From SCQX01 sp035720945 (GTDB taxonomy: Bacteria; Pseudomonadota; Gammaproteobacteria; Burkholderiales; Burkholderiaceae_B): DNA of 29,790 nt. A program made the translations under genes and the position numbers. The notes under the pieces were generated by a model. It made no database searches. It saw only the letters and a program-made list of their open reading frames with translations, and was not told the DNA's origin. The stretch lies in contig DASTNK010000050.1 in the NCBI GenBank assembly GCA_035720945.1, positions 1 to 29,790 of the forward strand. The letters are read 5' to 3'. Position 1 is the first letter of the stretch. Each line of letters begins with the position of its first letter. Positions 23,836 to 29,790 of the stretch are shown one piece after another.

Positions 23836-24576
23836 TCAACCGCGGCCAATACAGGGCATGGTCGTCGCCATGACCGTCATGAATTGAACATTCGCCTCGA
23901 GGGGCAACCCCGCCATGTGAAAGACCGACGAGGCCACATGCTCGACATCCATCATCGCCTCCGACCGGATCGAGCCATCCGCCTGGGGCACGCCTTTCGC
24001 CTGCGAGGCGGCCATGTCGGTGCGGGCATTGCCGATATCGATCTGGCCACACGCAATCCCGAAGGGGCGTCCATCGAGCGACAGCGAACGGGTCATCCCC
24101 GTCACCGCGTGTTTCGAAGCAGTGTAGGCGATCGAACCCGGCCGCGGCGCATGCGCGGAGATCGAACCGTTGTTGATGATGCGACCGCCCTGCGGTGTCT
24201 GGCGCCGCATACGCGCGAACGCCGCACGGGCACAATAGAAGACGCCGGTGACGTTGACGTCGATGACGGTCTTCCATTGATCGACACCGACATCGTCCGG
24301 CAGGACCGACTTGAGCCCGACCCCGGCATTGTTGAACAGGACATCGAGATGCCCCCATCGCGCAAGCACCCTGTCGAAGGCCTCGTCGACCTGCTGCGGA
24401 TCGGTCACGTCGCAGGGAAGCACCAGTGCATTTTCGTTTCCAGACGCAGTCTCGGCCAGCGCGTCCGCGCGGCGGCCAACCAGGCCGACCCGCCATCCTT
24501 CATCAAGAAACCGCCGCGCCGTCGCCCGCCCGATTCCCCCCGATGCCCCTGTCACGATAATGGTTCGTTCCAACAC
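23836..24576 (-). CDS. Short-chain dehydrogenase/reductase (classical SDR)
   Basis: The 246-residue SDR has TGASGGIG (residues 9-16), NNAG, a Ser in NNGSISAHAP and the catalytic YTASK. GRRADAL after beta-2 favours NADP. The start is GTG at 24576, followed by TTG, with AAGGAG 5-6 nt upstream; no ATG is available near. The C-terminal half carries QIDIGNARTDM, typical of SDRs found in sugar-acid clusters. It may oxidise a sugar or polyol at the head of the pathway, or a sugar-acid hydroxyl; the substrate is unknown. No lactonase gene accompanies it. Confidence 0.9.
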   Translation of the reverse strand: MLERTIIVTGASGGIGRATARRFLDEGWRVGLVGRRADALAETASGNENALVLPCDVTDPQQVDEAFDRVLARWGHLDVLFNNAGVGLKSVLPDDVGVDQWKTVIDVNVTGVFYCARAAFARMRRQTPQGGRIINNGSISAHAPRPGSIAYTASKHAVTGMTRSLSLDGRPFGIACGQIDIGNARTDMAASQAKGVPQADGSIRSEAMMDVEHVASSVFHMAGLPLEANVQFMTVMATTMPCIGRG

Positions 24577-24606
24577 GATTCTCCTTTGGCAAATTTCAAC
24601 GCGCGT

Positions 24607-25506
24607 TCAGACAAGCCCATTGGCCAACAGGAACGCCCTCATCCGCCTCTGCTGGGCCTCGGTCAACGGCCACGCTGACGGCGGTCGCGTGGACCCGCAA
24701 TCAAACCCCTGTTCGGCCAATGCCGCCTTGACACCTGTGACATTAGTTCCGTTCAACTCTGCGGCACGAATGTCTTCGAAGACTTTCATTCCGGCAATCA
24801 ACCTGTTTGCCTCGGGATAATCGCCAGCCTCCAATGCCGCGTGGATCGCCATCGAGCGTTCCGGCCAGACATTGATCAGGCCCGAGGTGAAACCACGCGC
24901 GCCGACCGCATAGAAAGCCGGTGCCCAGACTTCGGCGAGGCCCCCGACCCACGTGATCGAAGGGTCGCAGGCGGCTTTCGCCGCCGCGAGGTTTTGCGGA
25001 TTCGGCGTCGCCCATTTGACACCCTTCACACCAGGCAAGTCGCACAGGGCCTTGATGCCTTCGGTGCCGATCGCGTCATTGCGCAGGTAGAGCATCATCG
25101 GCAACCCCCCACCCGCCGTGGCAATGGCGCGCACGTAATCGACGATGCCGCGCGGCGCGACGAACGGGTCCGGCGGCTGATGAACCATGAGCGCATCTGC
25201 CCCGGCTTCGACGGACATCTCCGCCAGCCTACAGGCATCGCGGATGCCGCGCCCGACACCGGCCAGGACGGGCGCGCGCCCGCCGACCATCGCGACCACC
25301 TCGCGGACCATTACACCCGCCTCATCCGTCGTCAACGCATAGAATTCGCCGGTGTTGCCGTTGACGACCGGCATGTGCACACCCACCCCCAGCGCCCTGT
25401 CAATGATCGGTGCAAGCCTTTCTGGAGCCACGTTCCCTTTTCCATCATAGGGCGTAACCACAATGCCCGAAATACCGGCAAGCGCCGCGTCGAGATCGTA
25501 TGCCAT
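24607..25506 (-). CDS. DHDPS/NAL-family lyase, probable 2-keto-3-deoxyaldonate dehydratase
   Basis: The 299-residue TIM-barrel protein has NGNTGEFYAL (the GxxGE carboxylate loop), MLYLRND with the family tyrosine, and GVKWATPN with the Schiff-base lysine. The sugar-acid dehydratases of this superfamily (L-2-keto-3-deoxyarabonate dehydratase and 5-keto-4-deoxyglucarate dehydratase) convert the keto-deoxy acid to alpha-ketoglutarate semialdehyde. The downstream semialdehyde dehydrogenase and IlvD-type dehydratase support that role over aldol cleavage. ATG 25506 is chosen. The longer in-frame start at 25554 is itself the edge of an operator copy, so translation from there would be occluded. It is the first gene of the minus-strand operon. 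Confidence 0.88.
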   Translation of the reverse strand: MAYDLDAALAGISGIVVTPYDGKGNVAPERLAPIIDRALGVGVHMPVVNGNTGEFYALTTDEAGVMVREVVAMVGGRAPVLAGVGRGIRDACRLAEMSVEAGADALMVHQPPDPFVAPRGIVDYVRAIATAGGGLPMMLYLRNDAIGTEGIKALCDLPGVKGVKWATPNPQNLAAAKAACDPSITWVGGLAEVWAPAFYAVGARGFTSGLINVWPERSMAIHAALEAGDYPEANRLIAGMKVFEDIRAAELNGTNVTGVKAALAEQGFDCGSTRPPSAWPLTEAQQRRMRAFLLANGLV

Positions 25507-25540
25507 TGACTCTTTCTCCACCAAGGTTCCTATATTTTTA

Positions 25541-25554
25541 GTATGCGTATTCAT
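25541..25554. promoter_or_regulatory. LacI-type operator copy 3
   Basis: GTATGCGTATTCAT matches 10 of 12 positions of the perfect palindrome of copy 1. It lies 34 bp upstream of the chosen start of the first operon gene, almost the same distance as copy 1 from its gene (33 bp). That equal spacing argues for a working operator position. Confidence 0.72.
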
Positions 25555-25602
25555 TTAGTACTTATTCGAGCTAAATGACGAAAAATATTAGCATAAAAGC
25601 TA

Positions 25603-25631
25603 TTGATAAAAAATATTTTTATCTATATTAT
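25603..25631 (+). promoter_or_regulatory. Sigma70 promoter of the LacI-family regulator gene
   Basis: TTGATA (25603-25608) and TATTAT (25626-25631) are separated by exactly 17 bp; each differs from consensus at one position. The expected start is about 25638, directly before operator copy 4, so the regulator would repress itself. The surrounding 319-bp gap (25507-25825) also must hold the opposite promoter for the enzyme operon. That part is AT-rich and I cannot single out its hexamers. Confidence 0.65.
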
Positions 25632-25640
25632 TTTTTTAAT

Positions 25641-25654
25641 GGATGCGCAATCAT
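25641..25654. promoter_or_regulatory. LacI-type operator copy 4
   Basis: GGATGCGCAATCAT differs from copy 2 at one position of 14. It starts 100 bp from copy 3 and covers about +4 to +17 of the predicted regulator transcript, the classic place for autorepression. Confidence 0.7.
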
Positions 25655-25825
25655 ATGGCTACGAAAAATTGAAAAGCACGTTTCAAGTACAATGCGGAGC
25701 TATGCTGGCCGTCAGGCTCCGTAGGGGTTACTCAACAGGCCCAGCGAAGGCTGTTCAGGTAAAAACGAAAGACAACGCGCCTATCACCACAGCCACCAGA
25801 TTGTCACAAAACGATACAAACGGCG

Positions 25826-26866
25826 ATGAATAAGTCTCAGAATCCGCGAGCAAAAGCCGTGGGCGGCCGCCCCGGCGGACGGGCCACCATGGCGGCGATC
25901 GGCCGATTGGCGGGCGTCAGCCAAGTCACGGTTTCACGCGCCTTATCCGACCCGTCGAAAGTGTCGCCGGCAACGATGCAGCGGATCCAGGACGCCATCG
26001 CCATCACCGGCTTCGTGCCGAACGCCGTCGCCGGCGCCCTGGCTTCCCGTCGATCGAAACTCATCTCGGCCCTCGTGCCTTCGCTGACAAACCTCGTCTA
26101 TGCATCGATGATGCAATCCTTCAGCGACTTGATGCGCGAAAACGGCTATGAGCTCCTGCTCTCCGAATGCGGCTTTCAACCAGAAGCCGAGGAAAAACTC
26201 ATCGCCGCCCACTTGTCGCGCAGACCGGACGCGTTCTATCTCACCGGCATCCACCACACCGCCAGGGCCCGGCAAATGCTGATCGGGGCCGATATTCCTG
26301 TCGTTGAAGTCTGGGACCTGACCGACGCACCAATAGACATCTGCGTCGGTTTCCATCACCGGGAGGTTGGCTGGGCCATGGCCGACTTCGCCCTGGAAGC
26401 CGGCTACCGGAACGCCGGCACCGTCAGCGCCGGCGATGAACGCGCTCTCCGGCGCCGCGACTCTTTCGTCGACCGATTTTCCGCACGAGGCGGCACGTGC
26501 GTGGGAAATGTCAGCTTCAACGGTTCCGCAAGCGTGGCCACCGGCCGCATTGGGCTGACCCGCCTCATCGAAGAGCATGGGTTTTCCTCTGGGCTGATCG
26601 CCTGCAGTTCCGATCTCATGGCACAAGGCATCCTGATCGAGGCGCAAAAGCGCAACCTGAGCGTTCCGGGCCAAATCGCCGTCCTCGGCTTCGGGGACCA
26701 GGACTTTGCCGCGTTTCTCGAACCGGCCCTGACCACGGTGCGGGTGGATCGTCCCGCTCTCGGCACCGCTGCGGCCCAGGCGGTCCTCAAGCGACTGCGG
26801 AACGATAGCCCCGAACACTCGCTCGTGGACATCGGCTTTGAACTGATACGTCGGGCCTCCGCCTAG
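25826..26866 (+). CDS. LacI-family transcriptional regulator (GntR/IdnR-like branch)
   Basis: The 346-residue regulator has its HTH at residues 21-43 (TMAAIGRLAGVSQVTVSRALSD), a hinge helix at 65-76 (PNAVAGALASRR, with the DNA-intercalating Leu72) and a two-lobed sugar-binding domain. SALVPSLTNLVYASMMQSFSDLM and IPVVEVWDLTDAPIDICVGFHH resemble E. coli gluconate/idonate repressors, so a sugar acid effector is likely. No good Shine-Dalgarno precedes ATG 25826. A 64-codon frame starting at 25639 ends over this start and may couple translation. It is divergent from the enzyme operon and adjacent to two operator copies, hence the presumed local repressor. It ends 10 bp from the convergent next gene. 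Confidence 0.92.
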   Translation: MNKSQNPRAKAVGGRPGGRATMAAIGRLAGVSQVTVSRALSDPSKVSPATMQRIQDAIAITGFVPNAVAGALASRRSKLISALVPSLTNLVYASMMQSFSDLMRENGYELLLSECGFQPEAEEKLIAAHLSRRPDAFYLTGIHHTARARQMLIGADIPVVEVWDLTDAPIDICVGFHHREVGWAMADFALEAGYRNAGTVSAGDERALRRRDSFVDRFSARGGTCVGNVSFNGSASVATGRIGLTRLIEEHGFSSGLIACSSDLMAQGILIEAQKRNLSVPGQIAVLGFGDQDFAAFLEPALTTVRVDRPALGTAAAQAVLKRLRNDSPEHSLVDIGFELIRRASA

Positions 26867-26876
26867 GCCGCGATGC

Positions 26877-27203
26877 TCATATGCCGCCCTGGGCCACAGC
26901 CTCGGGAAGCTCGAATTCCAGCATGTAAGAACTCAGGCACTTCCCATGCGCGTCCAGCGCGAGCGAGCGCGTCACCCCTCCGCCCAGGGTGTGGGTCATA
27001 ACGAAGTTCAAGGCGCCAAGTTGTGGCAGCTCATACCGCGTGACCACACCCTTCACGATCCAGCTGAAATGTGCCTTGACGGCGTCGGGCGTCAGATGAC
27101 GGCGCAACAACTCGTAGTGCGCGGCATCGAAGGCTATGACAGAAATATTGGAGGTGTCGCCCTTGTCGCCGGTACGGGAGTGCGCAATGTCGCGGACTTT
27201 CAT
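26877..27203 (-). CDS. AtuA-associated small protein (C-terminal AtuA-like domain)
   Basis: The 108-residue protein begins VRDIAHSRTGDKGDTSNISVIAFD, the hallmark of the domain that forms the C-terminus of AtuA-type proteins, and contains KAHFSWIVKGVVTRYELPQLGALNFVMTHTLGGGVTRSL. In many bacteria this domain is fused to AtuA, while here it is a separate gene two bases after the AtuA-like stop. AtuA is needed for acyclic terpene (citronellol/geraniol) utilisation in Pseudomonas, but its biochemical task is unknown. ATG 27203 fits the family start. Confidence 0.85.
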   Translation of the reverse strand: MKVRDIAHSRTGDKGDTSNISVIAFDAAHYELLRRHLTPDAVKAHFSWIVKGVVTRYELPQLGALNFVMTHTLGGGVTRSLALDAHGKCLSSYMLEFELPEAVAQGGI

Positions 27204-27205
27204 GA

Positions 27206-28537
27206 TCAGACCTCCAGGTAGTCGACGGCGGGCCGTATGTGTTCACGGGGCAGCAGCACGGACAGCACGGCAATGACTTCCCGGGCGGACTTGGTGACAC
27301 CACCGCCCCCCGCCGGCCCGTTGGTGTAGAGCGTTTCGACTTCGTTGCCGACACGCACCGCCTCGGCCAGGGAATCGGTGCGGGCGGCCACCCGCACACG
27401 CACTTCGCTCGGCTCGACACTATGCGGGCCACCGTGGATGGCGTTGAGGCCGATCAGATCACCACGCAGATCGGACAACGCGACGCTACTCAGCCGCAAC
27501 CGCTCTTCCACGATTTCCAGGGCCAGCTCCCCACGCGGCCGACAACCGGGCCCTGCGTAGGAAATCTGACCTTCCCCGATGTACCCGTCGGAATAACCAA
27601 CCGACACTTTCAGCGTATCGGTGCGCGGTCGCCCGCAGGCGCCCGCCACACGCACCCGATCGCGTCCATCGGCCGCCATGGTGACTTGAGAAAAATCAGC
27701 GATCACATCCGGCGTGTAATAACTGATCGGATCGTGGATTTCATAGATCATCTGTTCTTTGCAGGTGGCCAACGTGACCTGCCCGCCCGAGCCGGGCACT
27801 TTGGTGATGACCGCCGAGCCGTCTTCCGCCACCTCGGCCAAAGGAAAACCCAGGCGGGCCAAGCCTTCGACATCCTTGACACCCGGATCGGCGAAATAGC
27901 CTCCGGTCACCTGCCCGGCGCATTCCAGCAGATGACCGACGAGCGTGCCTTTGCCCAGCAAGTCCCAATCATCGAGAGACCAGCCAAACTCGTGAATGAG
28001 CGGGGCAAGGAACAGCACGGGATCGGCGACGCGGCCGGTGATGATGACATCGGCGCCGGCCCGCAACGCCTCGAGCAATGGCGCCACCCCGAGATAGGCG
28101 TTGGCGGAGATCGCCCTGCCATCCAGCGTGCGGATGGACTCGCCATTCTCGAGAATGGTCAGCGAGGACCCCTTGACCACCTCCAGGACGTCGTCGCCAG
28201 TCACGTACGCGATCTTCAGCCCTGACAGGCCCAGCTCTTCCGCCACGTCGCGGGTCTTCTGCGCGGCGGCCCGGGGGTTGGCCGCGCCCATGTTGGTGAT
28301 CAGGGTCACGCCATTGCGGCGGCAGGGCGGCAGGACGGCGCGCATGCGCGCTTCCAGCAAAGGATCGTACCCGGCATCCGGGTCATTCTTCCGGGCCAGC
28401 TGTGCCAGCGCGATGGTGCGCTCGGCCAGGCACTCGAACGCCAGATAGTCGAGCCGCCCTTTCTCGGCGAGCTCGACTGCGGGTTCGATGCGGTCACCGG
28501 AATATCCGGCGCCGGATCCGATTCTGACGGTTTTCAT
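27206..28537 (-). CDS. AtuA-like acyclic terpene utilisation family protein (DUF1446)
   Basis: The 443-residue protein has the DUF1446 pattern: RIGSGAGYSGDRIEPAVELAEKGRLDYLAFECLAERT at the start, TNMGAANPRAAAQK, GADVIITGRVADPVLFLAPLIHEFGW, HLLECAGQVTGGYFADPG, and GLNAIHG near the end. No catalytic mechanism is known. The usual partners, the biotin-dependent geranyl-CoA carboxylase genes, are not in the window, so terpene use should not be assumed. ATG 28537 has GGGAG upstream. It forms a two-gene unit with the small protein and is divergent from an SDR gene across a 172-bp gap. Confidence 0.88.
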   Translation of the reverse strand: MKTVRIGSGAGYSGDRIEPAVELAEKGRLDYLAFECLAERTIALAQLARKNDPDAGYDPLLEARMRAVLPPCRRNGVTLITNMGAANPRAAAQKTRDVAEELGLSGLKIAYVTGDDVLEVVKGSSLTILENGESIRTLDGRAISANAYLGVAPLLEALRAGADVIITGRVADPVLFLAPLIHEFGWSLDDWDLLGKGTLVGHLLECAGQVTGGYFADPGVKDVEGLARLGFPLAEVAEDGSAVITKVPGSGGQVTLATCKEQMIYEIHDPISYYTPDVIADFSQVTMAADGRDRVRVAGACGRPRTDTLKVSVGYSDGYIGEGQISYAGPGCRPRGELALEIVEERLRLSSVALSDLRGDLIGLNAIHGGPHSVEPSEVRVRVAARTDSLAEAVRVGNEVETLYTNGPAGGGGVTKSAREVIAVLSVLLPREHIRPAVDYLEV

Positions 28538-28709
28538 GATGATGCTCCCAGCCTGCGGTATGCGTCGCGACCACGGCACGCCAGCCGCCCGGGTCGCCAC
28601 GATGGCCGCATGCGTTTCCGCTGTATTCTATCCAGGCTTGACTTACAAACACTTGATGGCGGGCGAGCACCCGGCGTCGAAACACCATACGAACACGAAC
28701 ACAGGAACC

Positions 28710-29531
28710 ATGAGCGACATCACCTCCCGACAGGAACTCTTCAGGCTCGACGACAAGGTCGTGCTGGTCACCGGCTGCGGCTCCATAGGCGAAGGCTGGG
28801 GCAACGGCAAGGCCATGGCCGTGCTGTGCGCCCAGCAGGGCGCCAGGGTGTACGGCGTGGACATCAACCTCGAGGCCGCGCAGGCCACCCATCATGAAAT
28901 CGACAGGCGCGGCGGGACATCGTTCGTCGAACGACGCGACGTCACAGCGGCCGACGAGGTCAAGGCCATGGTCGAGGCCTGCGTCGAACGCTTCGGACGC
29001 ATCGACGTGTTGATCAACAACGTGGGGCGGTCCGAGCCGGGGGACCCCGTGTCCATGAACGAAGACACCTGGGCCGGACAATTGCAGATCAACCTGAACA
29101 CAGCCTTCCTGACCATGAAGCAGGTCATCCCCCTGATGGCCGCCCAGGGCGGCGGGTCCATCATCAACATCTCGTCGGTCGCCGGCCTGCGCTACGTCGG
29201 CAAGCCGCAGGTGGGCTACGCCGCCGCCAAGGCGGCACTGATGCAGATGACGTCCACCACCGCGGTGATCCACGCAAAGGAAAACGTACGCATCAATTGC
29301 ATCGTTCCCGGCCTGATGCACACACCGCTCGTTGCACGCCTGGCGGAAAAATACGCCGGCGGCGACTACGACGGGTTCGTGCAGACGCGCAACAACCAGG
29401 TGCCCATGGGCCGCATGGGCGATGCCTGGGACGTGGCCCATGCGGCGCTCTTCCTCGCATCGGACCAGAGCCGCTACATCACGGGCATCGAACTGGTGGT
29501 CGACGGCGGCCTGACCTGCGCCACCCGGTAG
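28710..29531 (+). CDS. SDR-family oxidoreductase with extended glycine-rich loop
   Basis: The 273-residue SDR has TGCGSIGEGWGNGKA as its cofactor loop, longer than the usual TGxxxGIG by a Gly-Trp-Gly-Asn insertion. It also has DIN after beta-2 (NAD preference), LINNVG in place of NNAG, SIINISSVAG with the catalytic Ser, and GYAAAKAAL with Tyr and Lys. VVDGGLT closes the fold. ATG 28710 is preceded by AGGA. The frame is open up to 28488, but the upstream part overlaps the divergent AtuA gene region and lacks SDR features. Divergent pairing with AtuA suggests shared control and a shared pathway; substrate unknown. Confidence 0.9.
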   Translation: MSDITSRQELFRLDDKVVLVTGCGSIGEGWGNGKAMAVLCAQQGARVYGVDINLEAAQATHHEIDRRGGTSFVERRDVTAADEVKAMVEACVERFGRIDVLINNVGRSEPGDPVSMNEDTWAGQLQINLNTAFLTMKQVIPLMAAQGGGSIINISSVAGLRYVGKPQVGYAAAKAALMQMTSTTAVIHAKENVRINCIVPGLMHTPLVARLAEKYAGGDYDGFVQTRNNQVPMGRMGDAWDVAHAALFLASDQSRYITGIELVVDGGLTCATR

Positions 29532-29638
29532 CGGTGGCCGCGCCGGCGCCGCGCCTGGCACGCGTTTCGCGCGACACAGATCCGGAAAATCCGTTACCCT
29601 GGCAAGTTTCCACTCCTCACTGCAAGAAGGAATTCCCC

Positions 29639-29790
29639 ATGACGCAAGCCTCCGCCCGCCACATCCTGGTCGACAGCGAAGAGAAGTGCAAACAGTTGAA
29701 GACCGACATCGAGAACGGCGCCGATTTCGCCGCCGTCGCCAAGGAACATTCAAGCTGTCCGTCCAGCCGCGACGGCGGCAACCTGGGCAC
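29639..29790 (+). CDS. ppiC: PpiC-type (parvulin) peptidyl-prolyl isomerase, 3' end outside window
   Basis: The visible 50 residues read ARHILVDSEEKCKQLKTDI, GADFAAVAKEHSSCPS and SRDGGNLG, the standard first half of a stand-alone parvulin such as E. coli PpiC (about 93 residues). The catalytic His is in the ARHILV strand and the active-site Cys in SSCPS. There is no signal peptide, so it is cytoplasmic and speeds Xaa-Pro isomerisation. AAGGA lies before ATG 29639. The 107-bp gap upstream is GC-rich, and I see no convincing promoter or terminator. Confidence 0.92.
   Translation, partial: MTQASARHILVDSEEKCKQLKTDIENGADFAAVAKEHSSCPSSRDGGNLG

Noticed and set aside
20164..25506. Hydroxyproline-degradation cluster as an alternative reading (DHDPS-family deaminase, semialdehyde dehydrogenase, Ldh-type imine reductase).
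   Set aside because: There is no proline racemase/epimerase or D-hydroxyproline oxidase, while an aldonate dehydratase is present; the sugar-acid reading fits better but the shared enzyme families keep this as a weaker option.
28494..29753. Minus-strand frame of 419 codons across the SDR and PpiC region.
   Set aside because: Antisense shadow; it conflicts with two well-supported + strand genes.
1..29790. Search by eye for tRNA, rRNA, CRISPR repeats, IS ends, phage genes and toxin-antitoxin pairs.
   Set aside because: None seen; all substantial sequence is accounted for by metabolic, transport and regulatory genes.

Overview
The window reads as chromosomal DNA of a high-GC betaproteobacterium, most likely Burkholderiales/Alcaligenaceae (Achromobacter/Bordetella-like). 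This is inferred from codon use, gene style and the abundance of import operons, not from a marker gene. Genes are dense, mostly on the minus strand, with many 4-nt ATGA stop/start overlaps. I see no tRNA, rRNA, CRISPR array, transposase or phage gene.

Region 1 (1-1800): the end of a small membrane protein gene, a perfect 32-bp palindrome, a MerR regulator with a classic 19-bp-spacer promoter overlapping a carboxymuconolactone-decarboxylase-family gene, a terminator, and a convergent GFA-family gene with a 19-bp palindrome at its promoter. Region 2 (1845-8724, minus): a complete dipeptide/oligopeptide ABC importer operon (binding protein, two permeases, two ATPases) ending in an M20 metallopeptidase, with a FadR/GntR-type operator upstream and a strong intercistronic hairpin. 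Region 3 (8862-14108, minus): a DUF2306 membrane protein, then a LysR regulator, class II aldolase, MHS-type MFS transporter and DsbA-fold 2-hydroxychromene-2-carboxylate isomerase-like protein (probably aromatic acid catabolism), and a glyoxalase-like protein.

Region 4 (14200-26866) is the centrepiece: a sugar-acid catabolic locus. Its genes encode a DHDPS-family dehydratase, an SDR, an alpha-ketoglutarate-semialdehyde-type dehydrogenase, a D-2-hydroxyacid dehydrogenase, an Ldh-family 2-oxoacid reductase and an IlvD/Edd aldonate dehydratase. A three-gene ABC importer follows (Tat-type binding protein, fused double permease, ATPase), and a divergent GntR/IdnR-like LacI regulator sits at the head. 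Three of the enzymes form a complete non-phosphorylative route: aldonate to 2-keto-3-deoxyaldonate to alpha-ketoglutarate semialdehyde to alpha-ketoglutarate. Four copies of a 14-bp motif (consensus GTATGCGCAATCAT) lie only in the two AT-rich promoter gaps of this locus, two per gap. One contains a perfect 12-bp palindrome with a central CG, as LacI-family operators do. This gives a self-contained model: import, dehydration, oxidation to the TCA cycle, and repression by the linked LacI protein.

Region 5 (26877-29790): a two-gene split AtuA (DUF1446) unit, a divergent SDR with an extended glycine-rich loop, and the start of a PpiC-type parvulin gene that runs off the window.
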